Shown: piece by piece, positions 1 through 7,926 of the stretch
Layout: every line of letters begins with the position of its first letter
How positions within the stretch are numbered: the stretch's first letter is position 1
From: Paenibacillus luteus
Lineage (GTDB): Bacteria > Bacillota > Bacilli > Paenibacillales > Paenibacillaceae
Length of the DNA: 64,000 nucleotides
Direction: 5' to 3'
NCBI RefSeq assembly: GCF_006542765.1
Contig: NZ_SKCD01000002.1
Location: 1-64,000 of the forward strand
The notes under the pieces: generated by a model
What the model saw: only the letters and a program-made list of their open reading frames with translations
Database searches by the model: none
What the model was told of the DNA's origin: nothing
Made by a program: the position numbers and the translations under genes

Positions 1-262
1 TGTTGGATTGAACATTCAACGTGATGTACATACTCATCTCTCCCTTGAGACCAGTATGTTTCATCTCGTCAAAGTTGTACATTATTATTCAAGCACTTCT
101 GTACATGTTTAGATTAGCATTTACACAATTACCACAAAAACCCCACTCCCTTCTACCAGATTCATCAACTATTAACTTGCTTTGATCTTCAACTCTTTAA
201 GTGCTTGAAATCATGGAAGTGCTCAAAACAAAACCCTTTTCATTATATTTGATTAAAACAGA
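1..262. other. Intergenic, no gene recognised
   Basis: AT-rich stretch at the window edge. I see no ORF with a credible ribosome binding site on either strand and no RNA gene. It lies downstream of the small minus-strand gene at 314-580, and the only structure is that gene's likely terminator at 263-301. Confidence 0.5.
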
Positions 263-301
263 TTGAGCTGCAATTAAAAGCAATGGCAGGATGCAGCTCA
301 A
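263..301 (-). terminator. Probable terminator of the 314-580 gene
   Basis: Ten-base inverted repeat TTGAGCTGCA / TGCAGCTCAA separated by about 19 bases, directly after the stop codon of the 314-580 gene. The following U-tract (minus strand CTGTTTTAATC) is weak, so efficiency is uncertain. Confidence 0.45.
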
Positions 302-313
302 TTGTTATATCTT

Positions 314-580
314 TCATTGATAAAAGAAGTAAAATTCCAGTAGATCATTAATTGCTTGCTCATAACTCATTTGTAATATTTTCATGCAAAAAGAAATATG
401 ACAGCCTAACTCATATGTTTTCTCATTATAAAAATAATGTTTACCAATAAGTATGTTTGTTAATTCATTAATTCGCATCAAATCAGTTTCTACTTCTAAA
501 AGTTGATAACCCTTAAACTCAAGGAACTTTTGCAAATCAACTTTTGGAATATTTTTCACCCCTAAGTCAACATCCTGCAA
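314..580 (-). CDS. Small conserved-looking protein, unknown function (paralogue A)
   Basis: An 88-residue protein starting at TTG, supported by the ribosome binding site GGAGGTGG a few bases upstream; no ATG fits as well. It is rich in Phe, Leu and acidic residues, with no signal peptide or membrane segment, so it is probably cytosolic. It shares length and spaced motifs with the product of 723-995: FLxFKG near residue 19, an Asn/Lys-hydrophobic middle, an aromatic-rich stretch, then FC, (Q/K)MS and a C-terminal LLEF. The two look like diverged tandem duplicates. I do not recognise the family. Each gene has its own ribosome binding site and they lie 142 bases apart in the same direction. Confidence 0.6.
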   Translation of the reverse strand: MQDVDLGVKNIPKVDLQKFLEFKGYQLLEVETDLMRINELTNILIGKHYFYNEKTYELGCHISFCMKILQMSYEQAINDLLEFYFFYQ

Positions 581-722
581 CTATCCACCTCCAAATTAAA
601 CTTAACACATCCGATAACTTGGTTTAACGATAATGAAGACTCGTTATTATTACCATACTAACTGAACAATTGTCATTATTGCTTAAAGTCGTATGCAGTT
701 TACTAATCGTAATATGTAATGC

Positions 723-995
723 CTATTTTTTAAAATCAAGAAACTCTAATAACTCATATACAGCAGCAGCATCACTCATCTTAAAAAATGCACGACAGAA
801 TTGAATTGCAAATCCAAAATCATGCTCTACATTATCGAAATAAGCGTTTTTAAGCAGCAAAAGTTCTTTGAAACCTTCTACAGTGTACACGTTATTATTG
901 TGTTTAATAACCTTTAGACCTTTAAATGCAAGAAATTCATGTAATATTACGTTATTCGCAGTATCATATTCCTCTTCAGAATACTCCTCCAACAA
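723..995 (-). CDS. Small conserved-looking protein, unknown function (paralogue B)
   Basis: A 90-residue acidic protein; the start is the TTG of TTG TTG GAG GAG, preceded by GAGGTG at proper spacing. It shares the FLxFKG, FC, KMS and LLEF signature positions with the neighbouring 88-residue protein, so the pair probably arose by tandem duplication. No transmembrane segment or catalytic motif is visible. Codon use is AT-rich, unlike the housekeeping genes further right. It is not assigned to a known family. The function could be regulatory or immunity-like, but nothing in the sequence decides. Confidence 0.6.
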   Translation of the reverse strand: MLEEYSEEEYDTANNVILHEFLAFKGLKVIKHNNNVYTVEGFKELLLLKNAYFDNVEHDFGFAIQFCRAFFKMSDAAAVYELLEFLDFKK

Positions 996-1642
996 TAATC
1001 ACCTCGCCTTCAATAAGAACACTTTAAAGCATGTTTTTGATTATGGGAATAGTGACGATTTCCTCAAATGGATATCGGAGGAAATTATTCAATTGTCAAT
1101 ACTAAACTTAATAAAATACACTTGGTATCAAAGCTGAAATAATCACTACGTATCTTTTTAGTTGCTTAAACGCCTGTATACGTGGCTTTTGTTAATTAGC
1201 TATATGGAAAGAGGGATAAACCTTTAAGCTGTTCACTGAGGAAAGTAATGTGTTTAGAAACGATATGACGAAAATAGGCTGATGTCCATTAAAAAAATAC
1301 GACTGCCCTGACACAAAAATGTCACACCTAGTCCGTACAGTAATCATTCGTAAAGAACATTTAAGGACTCCCCCTAGTAAGTAAATATTTTCTTGGAATT
1401 ACGTTCCTATTATATTGTATAACGAGCTATTCATTAGAAAAGTCAAAATAGACCACTCAAAATTGAATGGTCTTTAATATTAAAACAGTCAATATAATTA
1501 TCATTCCTTAATGACCAATGAAAATCATAAAACCACTTTACAATTCCAAGTGAACACTATATAGTATAAACAATTGAGATCAATAGTTTAGTGTGCTTTC
1601 TTCAAGTAAAGCGGTTGAACCCTTGAAAAACCTAGTATTTAT
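996..1642. other. AT-rich intergenic region upstream of tRNA-Leu
   Basis: About 650 bases without a convincing gene. A TTGACA-like element on the minus strand near 1094-1099 could be the -35 of the 723-995 gene, but the matching -10 is poor. A small hairpin AGACCA...TGGTCT followed by T-rich sequence lies at about 1452-1476. The short plus-strand ORF at 868-1137 runs antisense to paralogue B and has no ribosome binding site. Confidence 0.4.
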
Positions 1643-1726
1643 GCGGTCGTGGCGGAATTGGCAGACGCGCTAGATTCAGGTTCTAGTGGTGTAACAGCCG
1701 TGGAGGTTCGAGTCCTCTCGACCGCA
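1643..1726 (+). tRNA. tRNA-Leu (anticodon CAG)
   Basis: Class II tRNA of 84 bases. The acceptor stem GCGGTCG pairs with CGACCGC and is followed by discriminator A. The anticodon stem CTAGA/TCTAG encloses the loop TTCAGGT, giving anticodon CAG (reads CUG). A long variable arm and the T-loop GGTTCGAGTCC are present. The 3' CCA is not encoded (sequence continues ATCC). It stands alone beside a zone of decayed genes, a common situation for tRNA genes used as integration sites, although no duplicated 3' end was found in the window. Confidence 0.95.
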
Positions 1727-1880
1727 TCCTTTTCTTAAAAATCATCATAAACTCAACGTTTTAGCAATAATTAAATAATTCGTCATTAAAGTATAGCACA
1801 TTATCTTTCTGTTTTTAACTAACAGTTGGATGGGTGTTTTTTTGTTATAGTATCGGTGATTATAGCTTCCTATAAAATTC

Positions 1881-2078
1881 ATGAAGCTTATAGTGACCGA
1901 TGCTGCTATTGATTGCTTTATCAATGAATGGGATTTCAAACTTGGGGATTCAGTGCGTATTTTCGTTCGATATCGCAGTGGCGGAAAATACGCTTTTGCT
2001 TTTGGAATAATGATGATATTGTGTTTATTCGCAAGTGAATCGCCTCGGATAATTTCATGGCTAATACCTATTTTACAA
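1881..2078 (+). pseudogene. HesB/YneR-like protein, decayed fragment
   Basis: The first ~47 codons read MKLIVTDAAIDCFINEWDF, then GDSVRIFVRYRSGG and FAFGI, which matches the N-terminal half of the HesB-like YneR family (normally about 95-105 residues). After FGI the reading frame gives unrelated sequence, while another frame shows an NDDIVF-like stretch resembling the family's C-terminal half, so an internal deletion plus frameshift is likely. The ORF runs to a stop at 2115 inside the terminator. The family is related to A-type Fe-S carriers; this copy is probably non-functional. Confidence 0.55.
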
Positions 2079-2115
2079 TATGAAAGGTCGGGGCGTGATG
2101 CCTCGACCTTTTTAT
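2079..2115 (+). terminator. Rho-independent terminator (probably bidirectional)
   Basis: GC-rich hairpin AAAGGTCGGGGC / GCCTCGACCTTTTT with a T-run on the plus strand and an A-run on the other side. It lies between the convergent YneR remnant and the ferredoxin stub. Confidence 0.8.
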
Positions 2116-2145
2116 AATAGATGTAGTGTTAAAATTATCGCGTTT

Positions 2146-2238
2146 TTAAAAACTCAAGTTAATACAATCGACGGGACAAACGTCTGCACAATCGGCTGCT
2201 TTTTCATGGATACAAGCATCTGTTATGACAAATGGCAT
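2146..2238 (-). pseudogene. Truncated [4Fe-4S] ferredoxin stub, 30 codons
   Basis: Starts with ATG behind a good ribosome binding site (GGGGAGG, 8 bases upstream) and reads MPFVITDACIHEKAADC, ADVCPVDC, then INLSF and a TAA stop. The N-terminus is that of the small Bacillales/Paenibacillus ferredoxins, including four cysteines (residues 9, 17, 21 and 25). The family normally runs to about 60-80 residues with a second CxxCxxC cluster half, which is absent here. It is likely a remnant from a deletion that also damaged the adjacent HesB/YneR gene. It could still be translated, but a stable cluster is unlikely. Confidence 0.75.
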
Positions 2239-2328
2239 TCTGTTCCCCTCCCCTATTCCTAATTGTCAGTGCTGTTATTTGATTGCAGCTTAATAACGCT
2301 TGGCTACTTCGGTCCAAGTCACTTATGA

Positions 2329-2685
2329 TCAGTCACACTTTTTACGGCTTCCTTTATAGTTCGCAGTTCTGAAGCTCGCACCGCAACCGCAGGTGGCTTT
2401 AGCATTAGGATTATCGATTGTAAACCCGCCAGTCATGCCTTGGTTTTGATAGTCAATTTTGACACCGTCCAAAAAATCGAAGCTTCGTTTATCCCAAACG
2501 ATGTTGAAGGTTTCTGTCGGCAATATTTCGTCTTCCTCCGTCAATAAATCATCCATTTTAATCGTATAAGATAATCCACTGCAACCTCCGTCTTCAACTC
2601 CTACTCGAAGAAACAGATCAGCAATATCTTTTTCCATGATCATTTGATGGATAACCGATTGGGCCTTCTTACTGATTTCTATCAT
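2329..2685 (-). CDS. A-type Fe-S cluster carrier (IscA/ErpA/HesB family)
   Basis: A 118-residue protein with the three conserved cysteines of A-type carriers: one in GGCSGLSY near residue 37 and two in the C-terminal CGCGASF. These proteins bind a [2Fe-2S] or [4Fe-4S] cluster and pass it to apo-targets in the cytosol. The start is the ATG of ATGATAGAAATT, 8 bases after GAGGAG; the GTG three codons upstream overlaps the ribosome binding site and is less likely. It is the only apparently intact gene among several decayed ones, two of which also belonged to Fe-S biology. No isc or suf genes adjoin it. Confidence 0.9.
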   Translation of the reverse strand: MIEISKKAQSVIHQMIMEKDIADLFLRVGVEDGGCSGLSYTIKMDDLLTEEDEILPTETFNIVWDKRSFDFLDGVKIDYQNQGMTGGFTIDNPNAKATCGCGASFRTANYKGSRKKCD

Positions 2686-2759
2686 CTTAGTCACTCCTCA
2701 ACTTAAAATTGCCATGGTTTGAAATCCGAACTACTTTCCCTGAAATTCAGATCATAAAT

Positions 2760-3740
2760 TCAAGGATTGGTAGCTCCTTTGTTATTCAAGTATCGAGATA
2801 ACGAAGCTTGAATGGCTCGCGCTCGTTCATAGATCAGCATACCGGGAAGGTTATAAGGCGGATTACCACCATCCAACAATAATGCCCTTGTAGCTGCGAT
2901 ATATCTCTTGGCAGTTTTAATTTCAGCCCATTCACCAGATGAAGTGTCGGCTTCATCTGGTTCATTGTTGATGCGTATTTCAACTTGTTCGATTTTTCTT
3001 TCGAGGTCCCGTATAAACCCCATTTTCTTTTTCAGCCGTTTTTTTAGTTTGCGGTCTACGCAGTCTCTTGGTTTAGAGATATAGTGGTATTGGCAGTATT
3101 GGTATGGTAAACCCGGAAGCAAATCTTCAAAGGCCAAGCGAATACAATACTGACCATCGAACACTAAACCTACAACGGGGAAACCTAGTTCAATAACGGA
3201 CAGAATGAGAGCTTGGAGTTCAGCAACCGTTTCATTTTTCATGCTTTTTGCAGCAATTATTGTACCAGTAAATACTTCACGTATAACGTAGAGCATCTCG
3301 TTTCCCTTTACTGGCTGCACACCTTCTATAGACAACAGAATACCGCCATTAAGCTCAGTCGTCTCATGCAGAACTTGGCGAACCCGCTCATTTGATTGAA
3401 TCCCCACTTCTTGAACAGCTGTCGTGAGTTCACTTACCGGCATATGTTGCTTAAAATCCAACTCTCCTAAGAAGCTTTGCGCATCGTACCCATAGGATGA
3501 CTGGTTCATGTTGAGCATTTCTGCTTCCGCTGATTTGTAAAAGATACCTTTGTGAGAGCAAATTATATTTTTGCATGTGTAGGCCGTACTCCATGCATCA
3601 ATGACACCGTTTAACATCGTAATTTTTTTGTGCCAAACGGTGTCGGCACGCCGTAACTTTTTCTCACAATGCGGGCAATGAGTAAATTCAGGTCGGAAAT
3701 ATATTTTACGATTTTCCTTTTGTCGATTTTCCGAAAGCAA
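2760..3740 (-). CDS. Truncated transposase (Zn-ribbon plus DDE-type)
   Basis: The N-terminal region has a zinc-ribbon-like pattern (CPHC near residue 22, then CKN..C) followed by LDFKQHMPVSE, and a core LSIEGVQPVKGNEMLYV...VVGLVFDGQ...CQYHY. This is a pattern I recognise from a widespread DDE-type transposase group; I cannot name the IS family with certainty. Relatives continue well beyond the position where this ORF stops (after NNKGATNP), so the C-terminal part holding the last catalytic acidic residue is probably missing. The likely start is a TTG 8 bases after GAGGAG; a GTG three codons upstream overlaps that site. I see no terminal inverted repeats. Confidence 0.65.
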   Translation of the reverse strand: MLSENRQKENRKIYFRPEFTHCPHCEKKLRRADTVWHKKITMLNGVIDAWSTAYTCKNIICSHKGIFYKSAEAEMLNMNQSSYGYDAQSFLGELDFKQHMPVSELTTAVQEVGIQSNERVRQVLHETTELNGGILLSIEGVQPVKGNEMLYVIREVFTGTIIAAKSMKNETVAELQALILSVIELGFPVVGLVFDGQYCIRLAFEDLLPGLPYQYCQYHYISKPRDCVDRKLKKRLKKKMGFIRDLERKIEQVEIRINNEPDEADTSSGEWAEIKTAKRYIAATRALLLDGGNPPYNLPGMLIYERARAIQASLSRYLNNKGATNP

Positions 3741-3964
3741 TGCGAACACTCCTCAAAAAGGTCTGACAATATATTTCGGCACTCACTGCTTCATCTGTTT
3801 CTCTGACAAGCATAGGAAAATACTAGGAATGTCTCCAACAGTAGGTTGGTCTCAAACCGTTGCACTCCCTTTGAACCCTTAATAACAAGCTTGTTGATCT
3901 CTTCTTGCATTAACAAAAACCCGGACAAACGCGCTCCTACTAAAAAGAGACTACACCTGAATCG

Positions 3965-4280
3965 CTTACCCGTCAGCAGTGACAATACTCGCCGCAATGA
4001 TATTATCGCTTGTTATGCCGTACATGCCTCTTAAGTAACCAAGACCACCTCATAAAGCGAGTCCCGCAACGCCTGTTTCCGAAACCGTTCCTGTTGGGGT
4101 TGCTAGGCCGTATTTCTGCGTCTCCGTATCTACATCTCCTAGAGTTGCACCTGCTTCTACAACAGCTATACGCCGCACTGTATCAACGGAAACCTTAACC
4201 ATATCGGATAAATCAATCATAAGGCCCTTGTTGCATACCGCTGTTCCAGCGACATGATGACCGCCACTCCGGATCGAGAC
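3965..4280 (-). pseudogene. FAD-linked oxidoreductase (FAD_binding_4/BBE type), fragment
   Basis: One minus-strand frame reads VSIRSGGHHVAGTAVCNKG, then LMIDLSDM, EAGATLGDVD, KYGLATPTGTVSETGVAGLAL, an in-frame TGA, GGLGYLRGMYGITSDNI and IVTADG before another stop. This is the signature FAD-binding block of berberine-bridge/oligosaccharide oxidases, including the SGGHxxAG motif and the GxxGVAGLxxGGGxGxL block. Only about 105 codons remain of roughly 450, with two internal stops and no recognisable N- or C-terminus. It is certainly non-functional. It sits between the truncated transposase and the glycosidase island. Confidence 0.85.
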
Positions 4281-4636
4281 CGCCTATTCGTAAAGGAAGC
4301 GTTTCAAGGATTTATGTATACACCGTATCCGGACACTTAGTAAACATAATACTTTATAAAGTATAAGGTACAGTTTAAGCCTGACTTTGTCAACATTTTC
4401 ATTTATAAAGTAGATAGTGATGGAGCAGGTAAATTTATAATCAATTCTCTTCGCGTTCTCGCAACAGCCCAAAAATGGCTGTGCTTGAAAAAAAACAGCA
4501 AAAACCTTGATTTCACAAGTTTTTTGCTGTTTGCAAAATAGACTATTTTAGACATTTCAAAATTACTGTTTCAATACTATTTTTAGTTATCGATTCTAAT
4601 TGATTTAGTGTTATTCAATGCTGGCTCCTCTCTCAC
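4281..4636. other. Intergenic; decayed sequence and one strong hairpin
   Basis: No gene can be supported. The 62-codon minus ORF at 4284-4472 has no ribosome binding site or recognisable motif. The stretch contains the long hairpin at 4492-4532 described separately, and probably unrecognisable remains of the neighbouring FAD oxidase pseudogene. Confidence 0.4.
4492..4532. terminator. Long inverted repeat, possible terminator
   Basis: Arms AAACAGCAAAAACCTTG and CAAGTTTTTTGCTGTTT, nearly perfectly complementary with a short loop. It is A/T-rich and symmetric, so either strand could be served. No intact gene ends immediately before it, so it may be an orphan terminator of a deleted gene. Confidence 0.4.
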
Positions 4637-4665
4637 AAAAAAAGCCGCCACCCTGGCGACTTTTT
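4637..4665 (-). terminator. Terminator of the GH3 gene
   Basis: Minus-strand hairpin GTCGCCA / TGGCGGC (one wobble pair) followed by seven Ts, placed 24 bases after the GH3 stop codon. Confidence 0.85.
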
Positions 4666-4688
4666 CACACACCTTTATCGACTATTCA

Positions 4689-7600
4689 TTATTGCTTCGT
4701 TAGCTCGAAATGATCAAAAGCTGCCCAATTCCCCGCATTTCCATCAGACCATATTCCAACTTCAACCTGCCCGCTAGTCACCGGTATACTATTAATTGAG
4801 TATTGTGTCCAACTGCCTACTGATCCGGTAATCTGTGTATTCAGCTCCGCTCCTCCATATCCTCTCACCACAAGTTGAATTGAGTTGAAACCGCCGCTTG
4901 AACGAACCCATACACTGTACTTGTAGGTTCCATTTGGAACCGCCATGTTCTGGCTCGTTAATTGTGTATAGGCGGAAGAGGCATAATGCGACAGTTTGTA
5001 GCTGCCATTGAATGTTTGATCTTTATCAATAATTTGTGCTTCTGGTCCGCCATGCCAATCCGTCCACCCGGATGCATTTCCCCATTCAAAACCGCCATTG
5101 CTCAGCAGATTCGCAGGAACCAGTTCAAAATCATCGAATACAGCCCAATTGTTTGCATTCGCATCCGCCCAGACGCCTATTTCAATTTGGCCGTTCGTTA
5201 TTTTGATATTGTCGATCGTATACTTTGTCCAACCATCACTTGCGTTAGAGGCGATAATCGCAGAATGCTCCGTGACAGCACCTGTCTGTTTGGCGAACAG
5301 ATTTAACTTCTTTTGACCGCCGCTGCTTCTTGCCCACCCACTGAGCTTGTAAGTGCCATTCGGAACGCTCAGCGACTGTTTCGTTAATTGCTGATAAGCA
5401 GTAGCAGCCCAATAGACCATTTTGTAAGAACCGCTGCGTGGAGCGTCCGTATCTACATTTTGAGCGCTTGTTCCATTATTCCAAGAGGTCCAATTCGCTG
5501 CACTGCCTGTTTCAAAACCCGAATTTGCAAGCAGATTCCCACTTGTCAAGGCTGTTGAAGGAATGAGCTCCAGCCAGTTCAAGTTCCAACCGCTTGCAGC
5601 AGCTTGCAGGCGAAGCGTCTGAACACCTGCACTAAGTGTGACATTTTGCGAAAGCGTCGTCCATGTCTGCCATCCGCCTGTGCTGGGTACGGAATAGGTA
5701 GCGAGTGTTGTTGAACCGTTCTTCAGAAGAATCGCATTAGCGGAACCCGTTTGGCTTGCGACCCTGAGACGTACTTTGTATGTGCCAGTGACCGGAACAT
5801 TTACTCTGTAATCCATCCAATCTCCCGCATCAATATAACCGACATTTAAACCGCTATTACTGTCAAGCGCGGCTTCTGTTTGAACGCCGAAAGAAGCATT
5901 ATGGTTCTCAGCCTCAATGACGCCAGATGAATCCTTTGTATGCATGGCGGAACTACTCAAGCCAAATCCGTATGGGAATAAAGGTGAATAGTTCGAATCA
6001 TTCGAGTTATTCGGAATTTGTGACATGCTTCTAGGCCATGTCAACGGCAGTTTGCCTGTGAAATCATAATCGCCGAACAGCACATCCGCAAGCCCATTTC
6101 CTTCCGTGCCTGGAAGCCAGCCGGCTATGAATCCCTTCCAATCGGAAAGCTGATTGGTCACGATCATTGGCCTGCCAGACAGCATGATTACGACCATCGG
6201 AACGCCGGAGCTCTTCACATTATTAAGCAATGTAATATCCTCCGTACTGAGTTCCAGATCTGCTCGAGGCTGCCCTGGACCAACATCACCGACCATCTCA
6301 GCAGAAGGATACTCACCAATGACAACAACAGCTACATCATTCCCAGCAGCACCTGTACCTGATGCAGAATACGTTACATTGGATGAATTCGTAACAGCGC
6401 TTTGAATGCCCTGAAGAATAGTTGTTCCCGGTGTTATGTTTCCTGGGGAGCCTTGCCAAGTAATCGTCCAGCCGCCGGATTGATAGCCGATATTGTTAGC
6501 TTTGGTACCAGCTACGAATACCTTTGAAGCTTTGGATAATGGCAAAATATGAGCTTCGTTCTTGAGCAAAGTCGCTGATTTGCGGACAGCCTCACGGGCA
6601 ATCGCACGATGCTCTAAACCACCGAACGTACCGCTGTTGATTAAGCTTCTATCCGTATAGGGAGCCTCAAAGATCCCTGTCTCGAACTTAACTCGCAAAA
6701 TCCGACTTACAGCATCGTCAATTCTAGCTTGTGTAACTTGTCCGGTGTTGACTAAGTTTTTGAGCGTTGGGATAAACGACTGCCAACTATCCGGCTCCAT
6801 GAACATATCAATGCCCGCATTGACGGTAGCTTTGAGCGCATCGGAATAATTCGAATAGTAGCCTTGGTTGACTAGCGAATAAGTGCCATTCCAATCCGAT
6901 ACGACCATGCCTGTAAAACCAAGACCTTGCTTCAGCATCTCCGTAATCATATGATAATCCGTATGAGCCTTTATATTATTCCACGTAGTAAGGGAGATCA
7001 TAACCGTTCTCGCACCTGCATCAATCGCTTCACGATATGGCTGAATGTATGGATCCAGCTCCTGCTCGCTCAAGGTAACATTGCCCTGATCATCGCCATT
7101 CGTCGTCGAGCCGTCTCCAACCCAATGCTTAATACTGCCAGCTACCTTCGTCCCTTTCAGAAACCCGCTGTCTGTCGCAAGCCCCTGTAACCCTTGTGTA
7201 TAGGCGACGCCCAATTGACTAACTAATGAAGCATTCTCCGAGAAGCCTTCATACGTCCTTCCCCATCTCATATCCTGCGGTGCGCACAAGCACGGAGAGA
7301 AGTTCCACTGAATGCCTGTTGTCCTTACTTCCTTTGCAGTTGCAGCGCCAATTCTCTTCACCAGATCACTGTCCCTAGTAGCGCCAAGCCCTACGTTATG
7401 CGGGAAAATCGTAGCCCCATAGACGTTATTATGACCATGAACCGCGTCCACACCGTATATGATTGGAATCTGTAGACGGGTTTGCATCGCAGCATACTGG
7501 AACGCATCGATGGTATCCGCCCATGCAGTTGGTGTATTCGGTGTCGGATTTGATCCGCCTCCGCTAAGTACGGAGCCGATTAACTGATCCTTCACCTGCG

Positions 7601-7835
7601 TTGTAGTCGCGGATAATCGCTCTACTTGGAGCATTTGCCCCACTTTCTCGTCCAGTGTCATCCGCGATAATAAGTCCGCAACTCTTGCATTAACCGAAAT
7701 GGCGGGATCTTGATATGGAAGAGGCGCAGCTGAAACACGCGTCGGCATTACCGATGCCATTGATACAAAGATGCAGCTTAAGAGAGCGATGGATATACAT
7801 TTACGCAGTAGATAATCCGTATTTAATAATTTCAT
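4689..7835 (-). CDS. Secreted GH3 beta-glucosidase with CBM6 and two CBM4/9-like modules
   Basis: A 1048-residue exported glycoside hydrolase. A signal peptide covers about residues 1-37 (LLSCIFVSMASV core, SAA cleavage region). The GH3 N-terminal barrel spans about 45-385 with the nucleophile Asp314 in the VVSDWNG motif and the substrate-site stretch IKHWVGDG near 235. The GH3 C-terminal domain spans about 410-630, with the GE-x-P-x-x-E motif at 507-513 that carries the acid/base Glu in ExoI-type enzymes. A CBM6 follows at about 637-757 (GVIEAENH), then two homologous jelly-roll modules starting at about 768 and 910 (LLxNxGFExG). The architecture indicates an enzyme acting on beta-glucans outside the cell. 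It lies directly downstream of the GH5 gene on the same strand. The start ATG follows AGGAGG by 5 bases. Confidence 0.93.
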   Translation of the reverse strand: MKLLNTDYLLRKCISIALLSCIFVSMASVMPTRVSAAPLPYQDPAISVNARVADLLSRMTLDEKVGQMLQVERLSATTTQVKDQLIGSVLSGGGSNPTPNTPTAWADTIDAFQYAAMQTRLQIPIIYGVDAVHGHNNVYGATIFPHNVGLGATRDSDLVKRIGAATAKEVRTTGIQWNFSPCLCAPQDMRWGRTYEGFSENASLVSQLGVAYTQGLQGLATDSGFLKGTKVAGSIKHWVGDGSTTNGDDQGNVTLSEQELDPYIQPYREAIDAGARTVMISLTTWNNIKAHTDYHMITEMLKQGLGFTGMVVSDWNGTYSLVNQGYYSNYSDALKATVNAGIDMFMEPDSWQSFIPTLKNLVNTGQVTQARIDDAVSRILRVKFETGIFEAPYTDRSLINSGTFGGLEHRAIAREAVRKSATLLKNEAHILPLSKASKVFVAGTKANNIGYQSGGWTITWQGSPGNITPGTTILQGIQSAVTNSSNVTYSASGTGAAGNDVAVVVIGEYPSAEMVGDVGPGQPRADLELSTEDITLLNNVKSSGVPMVVIMLSGRPMIVTNQLSDWKGFIAGWLPGTEGNGLADVLFGDYDFTGKLPLTWPRSMSQIPNNSNDSNYSPLFPYGFGLSSSAMHTKDSSGVIEAENHNASFGVQTEAALDSNSGLNVGYIDAGDWMDYRVNVPVTGTYKVRLRVASQTGSANAILLKNGSTTLATYSVPSTGGWQTWTTLSQNVTLSAGVQTLRLQAAASGWNLNWLELIPSTALTSGNLLANSGFETGSAANWTSWNNGTSAQNVDTDAPRSGSYKMVYWAATAYQQLTKQSLSVPNGTYKLSGWARSSGGQKKLNLFAKQTGAVTEHSAIIASNASDGWTKYTIDNIKITNGQIEIGVWADANANNWAVFDDFELVPANLLSNGGFEWGNASGWTDWHGGPEAQIIDKDQTFNGSYKLSHYASSAYTQLTSQNMAVPNGTYKYSVWVRSSGGFNSIQLVVRGYGGAELNTQITGSVGSWTQYSINSIPVTSGQVEVGIWSDGNAGNWAAFDHFELTKQ

Positions 7836-7856
7836 GGCAGCCTCCTATAATGGAAA

Positions 7857-7900
7857 TGCCACCCCGGAGACAGCGTTATGTCTAAACGGGATGGCTTTTC
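7857..7900 (-). terminator. Hairpin between GH5 and GH3 genes (terminator/attenuator)
   Basis: Minus-strand stem GCCATCCCG / CGGGGTGGC with an inner AGACA/TGTCT stem, in the 91-base gap between the GH5 stop and the GH3 start. The U-tract is short (ATTTCC), so partial read-through into the GH3 gene is plausible. Confidence 0.6.
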
Positions 7901-7926
7901 GAAACTGAAATAACGTTTATTGAATC

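Noticed and set aside
1643..1726. Attachment site (duplicate of the tRNA 3' end)
   Set aside because: I searched by eye for a second copy of the T-arm/acceptor sequence in the window and found none.
3791..3997. 68-codon minus frame next to the FAD oxidase pseudogene
   Set aside because: No ribosome binding site; probably frame-shifted debris between the pseudogene and the transposase.
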